From Bacillota bacterium (lineage in GTDB: Bacteria; Bacillota; Clostridia; Christensenellales; CAG-138): DNA of 41,551 nt. This document shows, piece by piece, positions 33,424-40,415 of the stretch; position 1 is the first letter of the stretch; each line of letters starts with the position of its first letter. Both the position numbers and the translations under genes were made by a program. The notes under the pieces were generated by a model. The model made no database searches. It saw only the letters and a list, made by a program, of their open reading frames with translations, and had not been told where the DNA came from. Location: contig JAEESS010000015.1 in NCBI GenBank assembly GCA_016286445.1, positions 1 to 41,551 on the forward strand, in the 5' to 3' direction.

Positions 33424-33543
33424 GAGGGAGTCAGATATTCTGACTCCCTCGTGATATATTCCGCAGCGCGGAATGCGATATACGCCTCGGCGTGTGACAG
33501 ATTTGCTTTGCAAATGTGATATGCTGCCAAGGCAGCGTTGGAT
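33424..33543. repeat. Array of five small hairpins separated by a GTGATAT-like linker
   Basis: Hairpin stems are GAGGGAGTCAGA/TCTGACTCCCTC (33424-33450), ATTCCGC/GCGGAAT (33458-33474), ACGCC/GGCGT (33482-33493), ATTTGC/GCAAAT (33501-33515) and GCTGCC/GGCAGC (33523-33536). The 7-base linkers between them are GTGATAT, GCGATAT, GTGACAG and GTGATAT, with a last GTTGGAT. Stems differ completely in sequence but each is self-complementary, while the linker is kept. No T tract follows, so these are not ordinary terminators. Confidence 0.88.
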
Positions 33544-33605
33544 TGATCCGCGTAAAGCTGACGCTTTTCTGCGTGTCCACCTCATCCGTCTCGCTGCGCG
33601 ATCCA

Positions 33606-33631
33606 CCTTCCCCTCAAAGGGGAAGGCTTTT
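33606..33631 (+). terminator. Possible terminator of rpmF inside the repeat region
   Basis: CCTTCCCC (33606-33613) pairs with GGGGAAGG (33619-33626), followed by CTTTT. The T tract is short. The hairpin may instead be part of a dispersed repeat, but no better terminator follows rpmF. Confidence 0.4.
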
Positions 33632-33671
33632 GGATGCGCAACCGTAGGGGACGCCGACCCCGGCGTCCCGC

Positions 33672-33748
33672 ATGAATTGCGATGCCGCGCGTGAATTGAC
33701 CTTGCGGCCATGAATTGCATTGCGGCGTGAATTGCGGCGATGCCGCGT
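33672..33748. repeat. Second short array with (A/G)TGAATTG linkers
   Basis: ATGAATTG or GTGAATTG occurs at 33672, 33691, 33710 and 33727, spaced 17-19 bases. Between the linkers lie short GC-rich, mostly palindromic pieces such as CGGC-GAT-GCCG. A larger hairpin (GGGACGCCG/CGGCGTCCC) precedes the array at about 33648-33669. The plan resembles the array at 33424 with another linker. Confidence 0.75.
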
Positions 33749-33973
33749 GACAACCCCTCTGTCTGCTGCGCAGACAGCTCCCCTTGCACAGGGGAGCCGA
33801 GGGAATCATACATCTTGCCCTCCCTGTGTAACGGGGCGCGGAGATGAGCGCCCGCAGTGCGGGGGAAAGCGAATCGGAAGCGCGGGCCGAACAGGGAGAA
33901 AACCACACTGCGCGTGGTTTTCGACCATGTGAGACCATCGGTGGGTCGGCGAAGCCGAGCCGGAAGGGTTGTC
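33749..33973. repeat. 225-bp element with 10-bp inverted ends, related to repeat units A-D
   Basis: The left end GACAACCCCT (33749-33758) and right end AAGGGTTGTC (33964-33973) are inverted copies with one mismatch. The left part follows repeat unit A closely, with the first stem changed to GTCTGC/GCAGAC and the second to a GCTCCCCT/AGGGGAGC form. The right part contains further hairpins (AACCAC/GTGGTT, and GTCGGC/GCCGA near the end). No open frame looks coding. It ends 24 bases before the Nudix gene. Confidence 0.75.
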
Positions 33974-33997
33974 GACAGAATGAAAAAGGAGCAACGT

Positions 33998-34483
33998 ATG
34001 GAAAACGATCTCGGACCCGATCTGTGCCTGCCCTGCGGGGAAGGGCTTCTGAACATCCGCGTCGGCGCGATCATCGTAAAGGACGGCAAAGCGCTGATGG
34101 TCAAAAGCAAGTTCGGCGACTACTGCTATTCGGTCGGCGGACGGATCAAGTTCGGCGAAACGGCGGAACAGGCCGTTGTGCGCGAGGTCTTTGAGGAGAC
34201 GGGCGTACGGATGACCGTCGACCGGCTCGGTTACGTCAGCGAGGTCTGTTTCTATAACGACAGCCCGAAGCTGTTCGGCAAGCCCGTCTATGAGCTTGCC
34301 TTCTATTTCTATATGAACGTGCCGGAGGACTTTACACTCAAATCCGATCACATCGCCGACGGCGCCGAGCGCTTCGAATGGGTCGCGCCGGACGATCCTG
34401 TTACGATCTATCCAAACTTTATGCGCGAGGCGCTCACCGATCCGAAGCCGTACGTCGTCCACGACGTCCGCGACGACCGGTAA
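33998..34483 (+). CDS. Nudix hydrolase
   Basis: A 161-residue Nudix protein, expected to hydrolyse a nucleoside diphosphate linked to another group. The Nudix box G-x5-E-x7-REVFEETGV is complete at residues 48-70 (GRIKFGE ... REVFEETGV). The N terminus carries a CLPCGEG segment with two cysteines before the first strand (RVGAIIVKDGKALMV). ATG at 33998 follows AAAGGAG by six bases. The upstream in-frame ATG at 33980 has no site. It lies directly after the 225-bp element and within the block separating rpmF from plsX. I see no clear promoter. The substrate cannot be assigned. Confidence 0.88.
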   Translation: MENDLGPDLCLPCGEGLLNIRVGAIIVKDGKALMVKSKFGDYCYSVGGRIKFGETAEQAVVREVFEETGVRMTVDRLGYVSEVCFYNDSPKLFGKPVYELAFYFYMNVPEDFTLKSDHIADGAERFEWVAPDDPVTIYPNFMREALTDPKPYVVHDVRDDR

Positions 34484-34508
34484 AAAGAAAGCGCCGGACG
34501 AACCGGCG
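34482..34508 (-). terminator. Terminator of the PadR gene
   Basis: CGCCGG (34492-34497) and CCGGCG (34503-34508) pair around a 5-base loop. On the minus strand the stem is followed by CTTTCTTTTT. On the plus strand it may also end the Nudix transcript, less efficiently. Confidence 0.75.
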
Positions 34509-34522
34509 TCATGAATATAATA

Positions 34523-34855
34523 CTATTTCATCAATGCCTCGAAGGTCTTTGAGATCTCGAGGTATTCTTTTTCTGTTTTTTTCAGATATTCCCGTCCGGC
34601 GGGCGTGATTGAGTAGTAGCTTCTTGCGCGTCCCTCTGCGACCTCGGTTGCGGAGATCTCGATATAGCCTTGCTCCTCGAGCCGGTACAAAACGGGGTAG
34701 AGTATGGAGATCATGTACTTGCCGTCGCTGCGGGTCTTGAGCTCCGCCGAGATCTCATATCCATACATCGGTTTTTCGGAAAGGAAGTGCAGCACAACAA
34801 GCGGGCTTGTCGCTCGCTTGAAATACGATATGAACGAATGACCGGTATCTGGCAA
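34523..34855 (-). CDS. PadR family transcriptional regulator
   Basis: About 110 residues of a PadR-type winged helix. Markers are SPLVVLHFLSEKPMYGYEIS (helices 1-2), GKYMISILYPVLYRLEEQGY (recognition helix and wing) and GRARSYYSITPAGREYL, followed by a dimerisation helix. The start is uncertain. TTG at 34855, with GGAGG 12 bases upstream, fits the usual family N terminus. The frame stays open to a TTG at 34909. It is divergent from the FtsX-type ABC operon, so it probably represses those genes, as PadR proteins beside drug or peptide exporters do. Confidence 0.85.
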   Translation of the reverse strand: MPDTGHSFISYFKRATSPLVVLHFLSEKPMYGYEISAELKTRSDGKYMISILYPVLYRLEEQGYIEISATEVAEGRARSYYSITPAGREYLKKTEKEYLEISKTFEALMK

Positions 34856-34930
34856 GTGCTTCTTTCGCCTCCGAATCACAATATACTCCGAAATCCGCCG
34901 CGTTGGCAACAGTTTCTTTCATCAGTACTC

Positions 34931-34959
34931 ACCATACCATATTATTTGTAAAAAATCAA
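34931..34959 (-). promoter_or_regulatory. Promoter of the PadR gene
   Basis: On the minus strand, TTGATT (34954-34959), a 17-bp spacer and TATGGT (34931-34936). It is back to back with the ABC operon promoter. Confidence 0.55.
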
Positions 34960-34999
34960 TATATAGCATTGACAACTATAAGGCGATATGTAATAATAT
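34939..34999 (+). promoter_or_regulatory. Promoter of the FtsX-type ABC operon with flanking inverted repeat
   Basis: TTGACA at 34969-34974, a 17-bp spacer and AATAAT at 34992-34997 preceded by TGT (extended -10). A perfect 8-bp inverted repeat, ATATTATT at 34939-34946 and AATAATAT at 34992-34999, places one arm near each of the two divergent -10 regions. This is a candidate PadR operator pair. Confidence 0.65.
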
Positions 35000-35022
35000 A
35001 GGCACAAAGGAGGGGCGTTTGC

Positions 35023-37092
35023 ATGACGGTTTGGAAACGACTTACCAGAAAACCGCTGACCACGCTTTTGTGGCTGGTGTTCGCCGCGTTGATGACGGGC
35101 TTTCTGTCCGCTGCAGCGGCGTTGTGGTATTCGACGGAGAAACTCTCCGATTCGCTGGACAAGAGTCACACGGCAATCGCGGTGCGCTCCGATCCCGGCA
35201 GCGTCATCGTCCGTTCCGGCAAAGACCTGTCGGTTTCCGGTGATACGCGTTCGTTTACCGTGAAGGACGTGGAGGCGATTGAGTCGCTTCCGGGTGTCAA
35301 GGCGGTGCGCATCCATACGGTCGCGGGGTGCAGCTCACCTGCGTTTCATCCGTTTATCGATATCAGGCGTGAGTTGGGCTGGCGTTCGAGCGACGATTCG
35401 AGTCCGTATTATCATGCGGTCTTTGCCGGAAAGCTGGTGGCAAAGGATACGACGACCGCACGGCATCCATGGTACAGTGCCTATCAAAAACCTCTGTATC
35501 TGCTGTTCGAGCTGGACGACGCGCTGCTGTTGAACGACGAATACGCGGAGCCGTTCGAGACAATGCAGTATACCGGCGGATTCTCTTACTTGATCGATCT
35601 TTCCGAGGACCCCGATGCAGCCGACTATTTTGTCGAAGGCGAACACTATGTGGTTACCGGCATCTATGACCCGGGCTCGTTCGATATGGGTTGGACCATC
35701 AATCTGAATCCGGATCATGGCATATCGTGGGCGGGGCCGGTCTATCACTCGCTTATTGGCGGCCCGGTGGTGCGGCGCGACGGATATTTGGAGTATACTT
35801 CCGAGAGGGACCGTATTACAGAGGACGGACAACCGTATTTTGACGATGCGGTCTGGCCTGCGGCGGAACGCCTGGAAGGCGATGCGGACGCGTTCTTCAC
35901 AGACACGCCGAACGACGTTTGGCGCACATACCGCGACGCATGGCTGCACCATAATCACGCGATGGTTTCGATCGGCACGGAGCGGCTGGAAACGGTCTTC
36001 TCCTTCCTGACGGGCGAGGCGGCGATCATCGAAGGTCGCAGCTTCACCGAGGAGGAATATAAAACCGGCGCAAAGGTGCTGGTGATCTCGGAGATCACGG
36101 CAAAGCTCTCAAACCTGCACGTTGGGGACACGATTCCGTTTTCCCAGTTTGCGCTGCCGGACGACACGATCTCCTTCATCAAATACAGCGAGCATCAGAA
36201 CAATCCGCGCATCGGGGATTTCTTCCTCGATACGGCATATTCGGAGCCGGAGGACTATACGGTTGTCGGGATCTACCGCCTGCCCATGGCATGGTCGGAG
36301 GGCACCTATGCCTTTACGACCAACACGGTCTTTCTTCCGCGCAGCGCGCAGATCGCGGATGCCTATCCGAAGCTCGAGCCGTATCGGGAACCGGAGGTCC
36401 TTCATCGGGACGGCGAGACGGTTACCTTCGAAAACGGAGATGTGGGGATGATCGTCGGCGATGATTTGGTGTATGACGACAACCGGGACATCTACGGTCT
36501 GTATCTTTCCGTGGAGCTTCAAAACGGCAGTGTGGAGGAATTTCAGCTTGCTCTGGAGGATTCGCCGTATTGCAGACAGCTGTTTGTTTACGATCAGGGG
36601 TTTGAGACGGTGCAGGAAAACCTCAACGAGCTCGGCTTTTCGACGGAACGGCTGCTCCTGATTGCGCTCGGCGGCTGGGTGCTTCTTCTGCTGCTTTATC
36701 TTTTGATGTATCAATCCATGCAGAAAAAGAACGTCGGTATCATGCGTTCTCTCGGTGCGACGCCGGGAGCAGCGACTGCGTATCTTGTTTTAAGCGGCAT
36801 GATTGTGGCGACGGTCGGCATTCTGATCGGCACGGTTTTAAGCCGTGTTGTGCTCGGCGTGGTACAGGAGCATGTATATGTCGATATGCTCGGCACAATC
36901 GACCGCACGGCGTACGGCGGAGTACTCGTGATTTCGGAGGAAGCGCTGAAAGCCATGGTGGACGCCAGTACACCGAGAGTGCGTTTAACGGCGCTCTGTG
37001 CGCTTGCGCAGTTTGGCGTGATAGGCGTCGGCGTCTGGATTCATGCGGCGGTCGTTTCGCACATGTCGCCGCGAACGCTTTCGGAGGGATGA
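35023..37092 (+). CDS. FtsX-type ABC transporter permease with large outside domain
   Basis: A 689-residue membrane protein with a first membrane helix near residues 15-37, a large extracytoplasmic domain (about 40-540) and three helices at the C terminus (LLLIALGGWVLLLLLYLLMY near 550, then two more to 680). The cytoplasmic loop KNVGIMRSLGATPGAATAYL is the FtsX/MacB signature that docks the ATPase. The architecture is a MacB/LolC-like mechanotransmission type, not a substrate channel. AAGGAGG precedes the ATG by about 10 bases. It is the first gene of the PadR-linked operon. The outside domain is rich in Asp, Glu, Tyr and Phe. Confidence 0.85.
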   Translation: MTVWKRLTRKPLTTLLWLVFAALMTGFLSAAAALWYSTEKLSDSLDKSHTAIAVRSDPGSVIVRSGKDLSVSGDTRSFTVKDVEAIESLPGVKAVRIHTVAGCSSPAFHPFIDIRRELGWRSSDDSSPYYHAVFAGKLVAKDTTTARHPWYSAYQKPLYLLFELDDALLLNDEYAEPFETMQYTGGFSYLIDLSEDPDAADYFVEGEHYVVTGIYDPGSFDMGWTINLNPDHGISWAGPVYHSLIGGPVVRRDGYLEYTSERDRITEDGQPYFDDAVWPAAERLEGDADAFFTDTPNDVWRTYRDAWLHHNHAMVSIGTERLETVFSFLTGEAAIIEGRSFTEEEYKTGAKVLVISEITAKLSNLHVGDTIPFSQFALPDDTISFIKYSEHQNNPRIGDFFLDTAYSEPEDYTVVGIYRLPMAWSEGTYAFTTNTVFLPRSAQIADAYPKLEPYREPEVLHRDGETVTFENGDVGMIVGDDLVYDDNRDIYGLYLSVELQNGSVEEFQLALEDSPYCRQLFVYDQGFETVQENLNELGFSTERLLLIALGGWVLLLLLYLLMYQSMQKKNVGIMRSLGATPGAATAYLVLSGMIVATVGILIGTVLSRVVLGVVQEHVYVDMLGTIDRTAYGGVLVISEEALKAMVDASTPRVRLTALCALAQFGVIGVGVWIHAAVVSHMSPRTLSEG

Positions 37093-37095
37093 AAA

Positions 37096-38220
37096 ATGGA
37101 CGGATACTGGATCAAACGTATGCTGCGGCGACCGTGGCTGTCGATTGTGAGCTTCATTGTCTGCGGCGCGCTGTGTCTGCTTTTGTGCCTGCTGATTGCC
37201 TATCGCGACAATCAAGCGGCGTATCTTGCGGAGGTTCGCGACAGCTATGAGATCAAAGCGATTGTCACGGATCTGCGAGGAACGAAGTCTGACAATCTCC
37301 GCTTGAGCCGCCGTTACACCGACTTTTTGCGGGATACGGAGAATGGACTCGGCGCATATGTGCGCGATCTCTGTTTGACGAAATCCTTCTCTGCAGTTTC
37401 GGAGATCGGCTTCTTTCGTGTGACAGGCATATCGAACGAACGCTGTACGGAGGCGACGGATTCGCAATCGGGCGGGGCATGGTATTCGGAGGTCGAAAAT
37501 TTCTTCGACAGCGAGGAGCAGATCTGCCTGGTACCGGCGTCGAAATACGATCAGCTTGCGGGGAAGGACATTTCACTTGTGCTGCAGGATGCCTATTCAA
37601 TGGACAAGGAAAGAGTCGAGACGTACACCTTTCGGGTCGTCGGATGGTATAAAGGCAGCGGGTTCGCCGTCGATATCCCTTATCTGACTTCGCAGACCAT
37701 TGCGGCGCATATCGCGGAAGCGCCGAGCACAGATAGTGCAAGCTTCACCGTGAAGGACAACGCCAAGCTCGACGAAATGCTGGAGATCGCGTACAAGCGG
37801 TTCCGAAAGGTTGATCCGAGTCAGACCGATTACGATTTTGCCCTGACCGTTTATGACAAGCAGTACAAGGCGACGCTCGCGTCGATGGAACAGAACATCC
37901 GGAGAATATCAATGCTTCTGCCGTTAATCGCGCTTCTGGGACTCGGAGCCGGCTTTTTGATGGGGCTTTTGGGCACGCGCGGGGAGGTGCGTACCTATGC
38001 GCTGATGCGGACACTCGGCATGAGCGGGGGTGCGTTGTTCTGTACGGTCCTTATTGAACAGTTGCTCCTGCCGCTTTTGGCGACAGCGTTGGTCGGGGTG
38101 ATTCTGCATCGTCCGCTGCCGGCGCTGATCTTCTTCGGCTGTCACCTCGCCGGGTGCGTTCTTGCGGTTCTGCGTCCGGTCATGGCGCCGCCGACGCGGC
38201 TTTTACACGATCAAGACTGA
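37096..38220 (+). CDS. Second FtsX-type permease, smaller
   Basis: A 374-residue partner with the same layout: one N-terminal helix (residues 17-36), an outside domain (about 40-275) and three C-terminal helices (SMLLPLIALLGLGAGFLMGL near 275, then two). The cytoplasmic loop EVRTYALMRTLGMSGGALF carries the FtsX signature. The gene starts three bases after the previous stop. It probably pairs with the larger permease as a heterodimer. The ATPase gene follows 22 bases later. Confidence 0.8.
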   Translation: MDGYWIKRMLRRPWLSIVSFIVCGALCLLLCLLIAYRDNQAAYLAEVRDSYEIKAIVTDLRGTKSDNLRLSRRYTDFLRDTENGLGAYVRDLCLTKSFSAVSEIGFFRVTGISNERCTEATDSQSGGAWYSEVENFFDSEEQICLVPASKYDQLAGKDISLVLQDAYSMDKERVETYTFRVVGWYKGSGFAVDIPYLTSQTIAAHIAEAPSTDSASFTVKDNAKLDEMLEIAYKRFRKVDPSQTDYDFALTVYDKQYKATLASMEQNIRRISMLLPLIALLGLGAGFLMGLLGTRGEVRTYALMRTLGMSGGALFCTVLIEQLLLPLLATALVGVILHRPLPALIFFGCHLAGCVLAVLRPVMAPPTRLLHDQD

Positions 38221-38242
38221 TTTATAGGAAGGCGGTATCAGT

Positions 38243-38914
38243 ATGGAATTTTTGAAAGCAGATAATCTCTCCTTTTCGTATCGAAACAAGTATCAGACCG
38301 TCGATGCGGTCAAAGATGTTTCATGTTCATTCGAGCGCGGCAGGGCATACGCGATCGTCGGCAAAAGCGGCAGCGGCAAAACGACGCTTCTTTCGCTGCT
38401 TGCAGGGCTCGAATTGCCGAGCGGCGGAGCAGTCGTATTTGAGGGAACGCCCACGGCAAAGCTCGACCGCGATCATTACCGGCGCGACCATGCAGCAGTC
38501 ATCTATCAGAACTACAACCTCTTTCCGCTTCTCACCGCCATGGAAAACGTGCTGTATTCCATGAAGCTCAAGGGCGTCCGCGGCAAGGCGGCAAGGGAAC
38601 GCGCCGAAAAGGAGCTTTCCGCGGTCGGGATCGCACCGGAGCAGTTCAAACGATATCCGGCACAGATGTCCGGCGGCGAACAGCAGCGCGTGGCGATCGC
38701 CCGTGCACTTGCGGCGGGGAACGAGCTGATCCTTGCCGACGAGCCGACCGGAAACCTCGATATTACGAACGGCGACCAGGTCGTTTCGATCCTGCTTCGG
38801 CTTGCACACGAGGAAAACCGCTGCGTGATCATCGTCACGCACGATCTGGAGATTGCGGCGCAGGCGGACGAAATTTTGATGATGAAGGACGGCGTTCTGG
38901 AACGGGATGCGTAA
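38243..38914 (+). CDS. ABC transporter ATPase (LolD/MacB type)
   Basis: A 223-residue ATPase for the two FtsX-type permeases. Walker A is GKSGSGKTT (residues 40-48), the Q-loop is in VIYQNYNLFPLLTAMENV, the signature is MSGGEQQRVAIARALAAG, Walker B is LILADEPTGNLD and the H-loop is IIVTHDLE. All catalytic residues are present. GGAAGG is about 13 bases before the ATG. The operon ends at the terminator at 38932. By type it drives conformational export or resistance rather than nutrient uptake. Confidence 0.93.
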   Translation: MEFLKADNLSFSYRNKYQTVDAVKDVSCSFERGRAYAIVGKSGSGKTTLLSLLAGLELPSGGAVVFEGTPTAKLDRDHYRRDHAAVIYQNYNLFPLLTAMENVLYSMKLKGVRGKAARERAEKELSAVGIAPEQFKRYPAQMSGGEQQRVAIARALAAGNELILADEPTGNLDITNGDQVVSILLRLAHEENRCVIIVTHDLEIAAQADEILMMKDGVLERDA

Positions 38915-38931
38915 GCGACCGACGATGTGAA

Positions 38932-38962
38932 ACGGAAATGCGAAACCGCGTTTCCGTTTTTT
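38932..38962 (+). terminator. Terminator of the FtsX-type ABC operon
   Basis: ACGGAAATGCG (38932-38942) pairs with CGCGTTTCCGT (38947-38957) with one G-U pair and an AAAC loop, followed by six T residues. Confidence 0.92.
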
Positions 38963-38963
38963 C

Positions 38964-39002
38964 TTGCATCCTGCGTGCGGTTGGAGTATAATAACCTGGT
39001 TA
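38964..39002 (+). promoter_or_regulatory. Promoter of plsX with palindrome at the transcription start
   Basis: TTGCAT at 38964-38969, a 17-bp spacer and TATAAT at 38987-38992. The 11-bp palindrome TAACC-T-GGTTA (38992-39002) covers the expected start and may be an operator for a lipid regulator. Confidence 0.78.
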
Positions 39003-39039
39003 AAAGATCCGAGGGATCGTATTTGTGAGAGGGGTTTCT

Positions 39040-40056
39040 ATGAAGCTTGCAGTTGACGTAATGGGCGGTGACAACGCGCCCGCGGCGGTGCTGGACGGTG
39101 TTCTGGCATTTTTGAAGGAGCCGGAGGCGGAGGGTGTGAACCTCCGGCTGTTCGGCGACGAGAAGGTTCTGAACGACTTTACGGCGGCGCATCCGGAGAT
39201 CAGGGACCGGATCGAAACCGTCTTTACGACCGAGACGATCGGCATGGGCGAGCATCCGACCGAGGCGATCCGCAAGAAGAAGGATTCGAGCTTGGTAAAG
39301 GCGCTCGAATGTGTGCGCGACAAGGAGGCGGAATGCTTCTTTTCCGCAGGGTCTACCGGCGCGGTACTGACCGGCGCAACACTGATCGTGCGGCGGCACA
39401 AGGGCATCAAGCGTCCCGCGCTTGCCACGCTGATCCCCACGACGGCGGGCACCGTGACCGAGATCATCGACTGCGGCGCGAACACGGACTGCAAGCCGGG
39501 GTATCTCGTGCAGTTCGCGCTGATGGGCGCGGCGTACCTCGAAGCGGTCGAGGGCGTGAAGAACCCGCGCGTGGGGCTTCTGTGCAACGGCACCGAGGAG
39601 GAGAAGGGCAATTCGCTTGCGAAGGAAGCGCATCAGCGCCTGAAAGCGACCGAGGGCGTGAACTTCATCGGCAACGTCGAGGCGCGCGATCTGACGAGCG
39701 GCGCGGTGGACGTGCTGGTCTGCGACGGCTTCGACGGCAACGTCATGCTGAAAACCACCGAGGGCGTGGCAAAATGGATCGCGACGATGCTGAAGCGCTC
39801 GCTGATGGAATCGACGCGCGGCAAGCTCGCCGGACTGATCGGCAAGCCCGCGTTCAATTCGTTGAAAAAACGGCTGGATTACACCGAATACGGCGGCGCG
39901 CCTCTCCTGGGAATCAACGGAGGCATCATCAAGGGACACGGCAGTTCCGACGCAAAATCGGTCAAGGTCTGCCTCCTGCAGGCGACGCGGCTCGTGCGCG
40001 GCGGCGTGACGGAAAAGATCGGCGCGTTCGCCGAAACGCTGAACATTGAGGATTGA
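39040..40056 (+). CDS. plsX: Phosphate acyltransferase PlsX
   Basis: A 338-residue enzyme making acyl phosphate from acyl-ACP for phospholipid synthesis. Family motifs are AVDVMGGDNAP at the start, FSAGSTGAVLTGATL near residue 100, ANTDCKPGYLVQFALMG near 147, LLCNGTEEEKGN near 190 and VCDGFDGNVMLKTTEG near 225. The C terminus has GGIIKGHGSSDAKSVK. ATG at 39040 follows AGGGG by five bases. An in-frame GTG at 39025 is less likely. acpP follows, with its own promoter. Confidence 0.95.
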   Translation: MKLAVDVMGGDNAPAAVLDGVLAFLKEPEAEGVNLRLFGDEKVLNDFTAAHPEIRDRIETVFTTETIGMGEHPTEAIRKKKDSSLVKALECVRDKEAECFFSAGSTGAVLTGATLIVRRHKGIKRPALATLIPTTAGTVTEIIDCGANTDCKPGYLVQFALMGAAYLEAVEGVKNPRVGLLCNGTEEEKGNSLAKEAHQRLKATEGVNFIGNVEARDLTSGAVDVLVCDGFDGNVMLKTTEGVAKWIATMLKRSLMESTRGKLAGLIGKPAFNSLKKRLDYTEYGGAPLLGINGGIIKGHGSSDAKSVKVCLLQATRLVRGGVTEKIGAFAETLNIED

Positions 40057-40081
40057 CAAACCCTCCGTTTTTCGGTAAAAT
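40053..40081 (+). promoter_or_regulatory. Promoter of acpP
   Basis: Consensus TTGACA at 40053-40058, a 17-bp spacer and TAAAAT at 40076-40081, overlapping the plsX stop. In the leader, CGTCC-TTCG-GGACG (40098-40111) forms a UUCG-loop hairpin whose 3' arm touches the ribosome-binding site (GGAAGGGAG). Confidence 0.88.
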
Positions 40082-40124
40082 AATCAAGTGATCGAATCGT
40101 CCTTCGGGACGGAAGGGAGTAATC

Positions 40125-40346
40125 ATGGAATTCGAAAAAATCTGCGAAATCATCGGCAAACAGCTGGATATCGACCCCAAAACCATCACGATGGAAAGCC
40201 ATCTGATCGAGGATCTGCATGCGGACTCTCTGGACGTGGTTGAGCTCGTCATGGATCTGGAACAGGAATTCGACACCGAGATCCCCGATGAAGAACTGCC
40301 CAAAGTGCAGACCGTCGGCGATATTCTTCGTTATCTGCAGAAATAA
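40125..40346 (+). CDS. acpP: Acyl carrier protein
   Basis: A 73-residue acidic carrier protein. The phosphopantetheine serine is Ser35 in [18 protein letters not shown]. It carries growing acyl chains in fatty acid synthesis and feeds PlsX. The ribosome-binding site GGAAGGGAG lies nine bases before the ATG. It stands between plsX and rnc without fabD, fabG or fabF, which must be elsewhere. A terminator follows. Confidence 0.96.
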   Translation: MEFEKICEIIGKQLDIDPKTITMESHLIEDLHADSLDVVELVMDLEQEFDTEIPDEELPKVQTVGDILRYLQK

Positions 40347-40370
40347 GCGGAAACAGGCAAGTCGAACCGG

Positions 40371-40398
40371 ACCCGCACGCGCTTTGTGCGGGTTTTTT
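40371..40398 (+). terminator. Terminator of acpP
   Basis: ACCCGCAC (40371-40378) pairs with GTGCGGGT (40386-40393), followed by a run of T residues. It lies 18 bases before rnc, so rnc expression needs read-through or a promoter that I do not see. Confidence 0.88.
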
Positions 40399-40415
40399 GG
40401 TAAAGAGAAACGCGT

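Noticed and set aside
33424-33543. A CRISPR array or a set of tandem terminators.
   Set aside because: The constant word is only 7 bases and the pieces between are palindromes, not spacers. No T tracts follow the stems.
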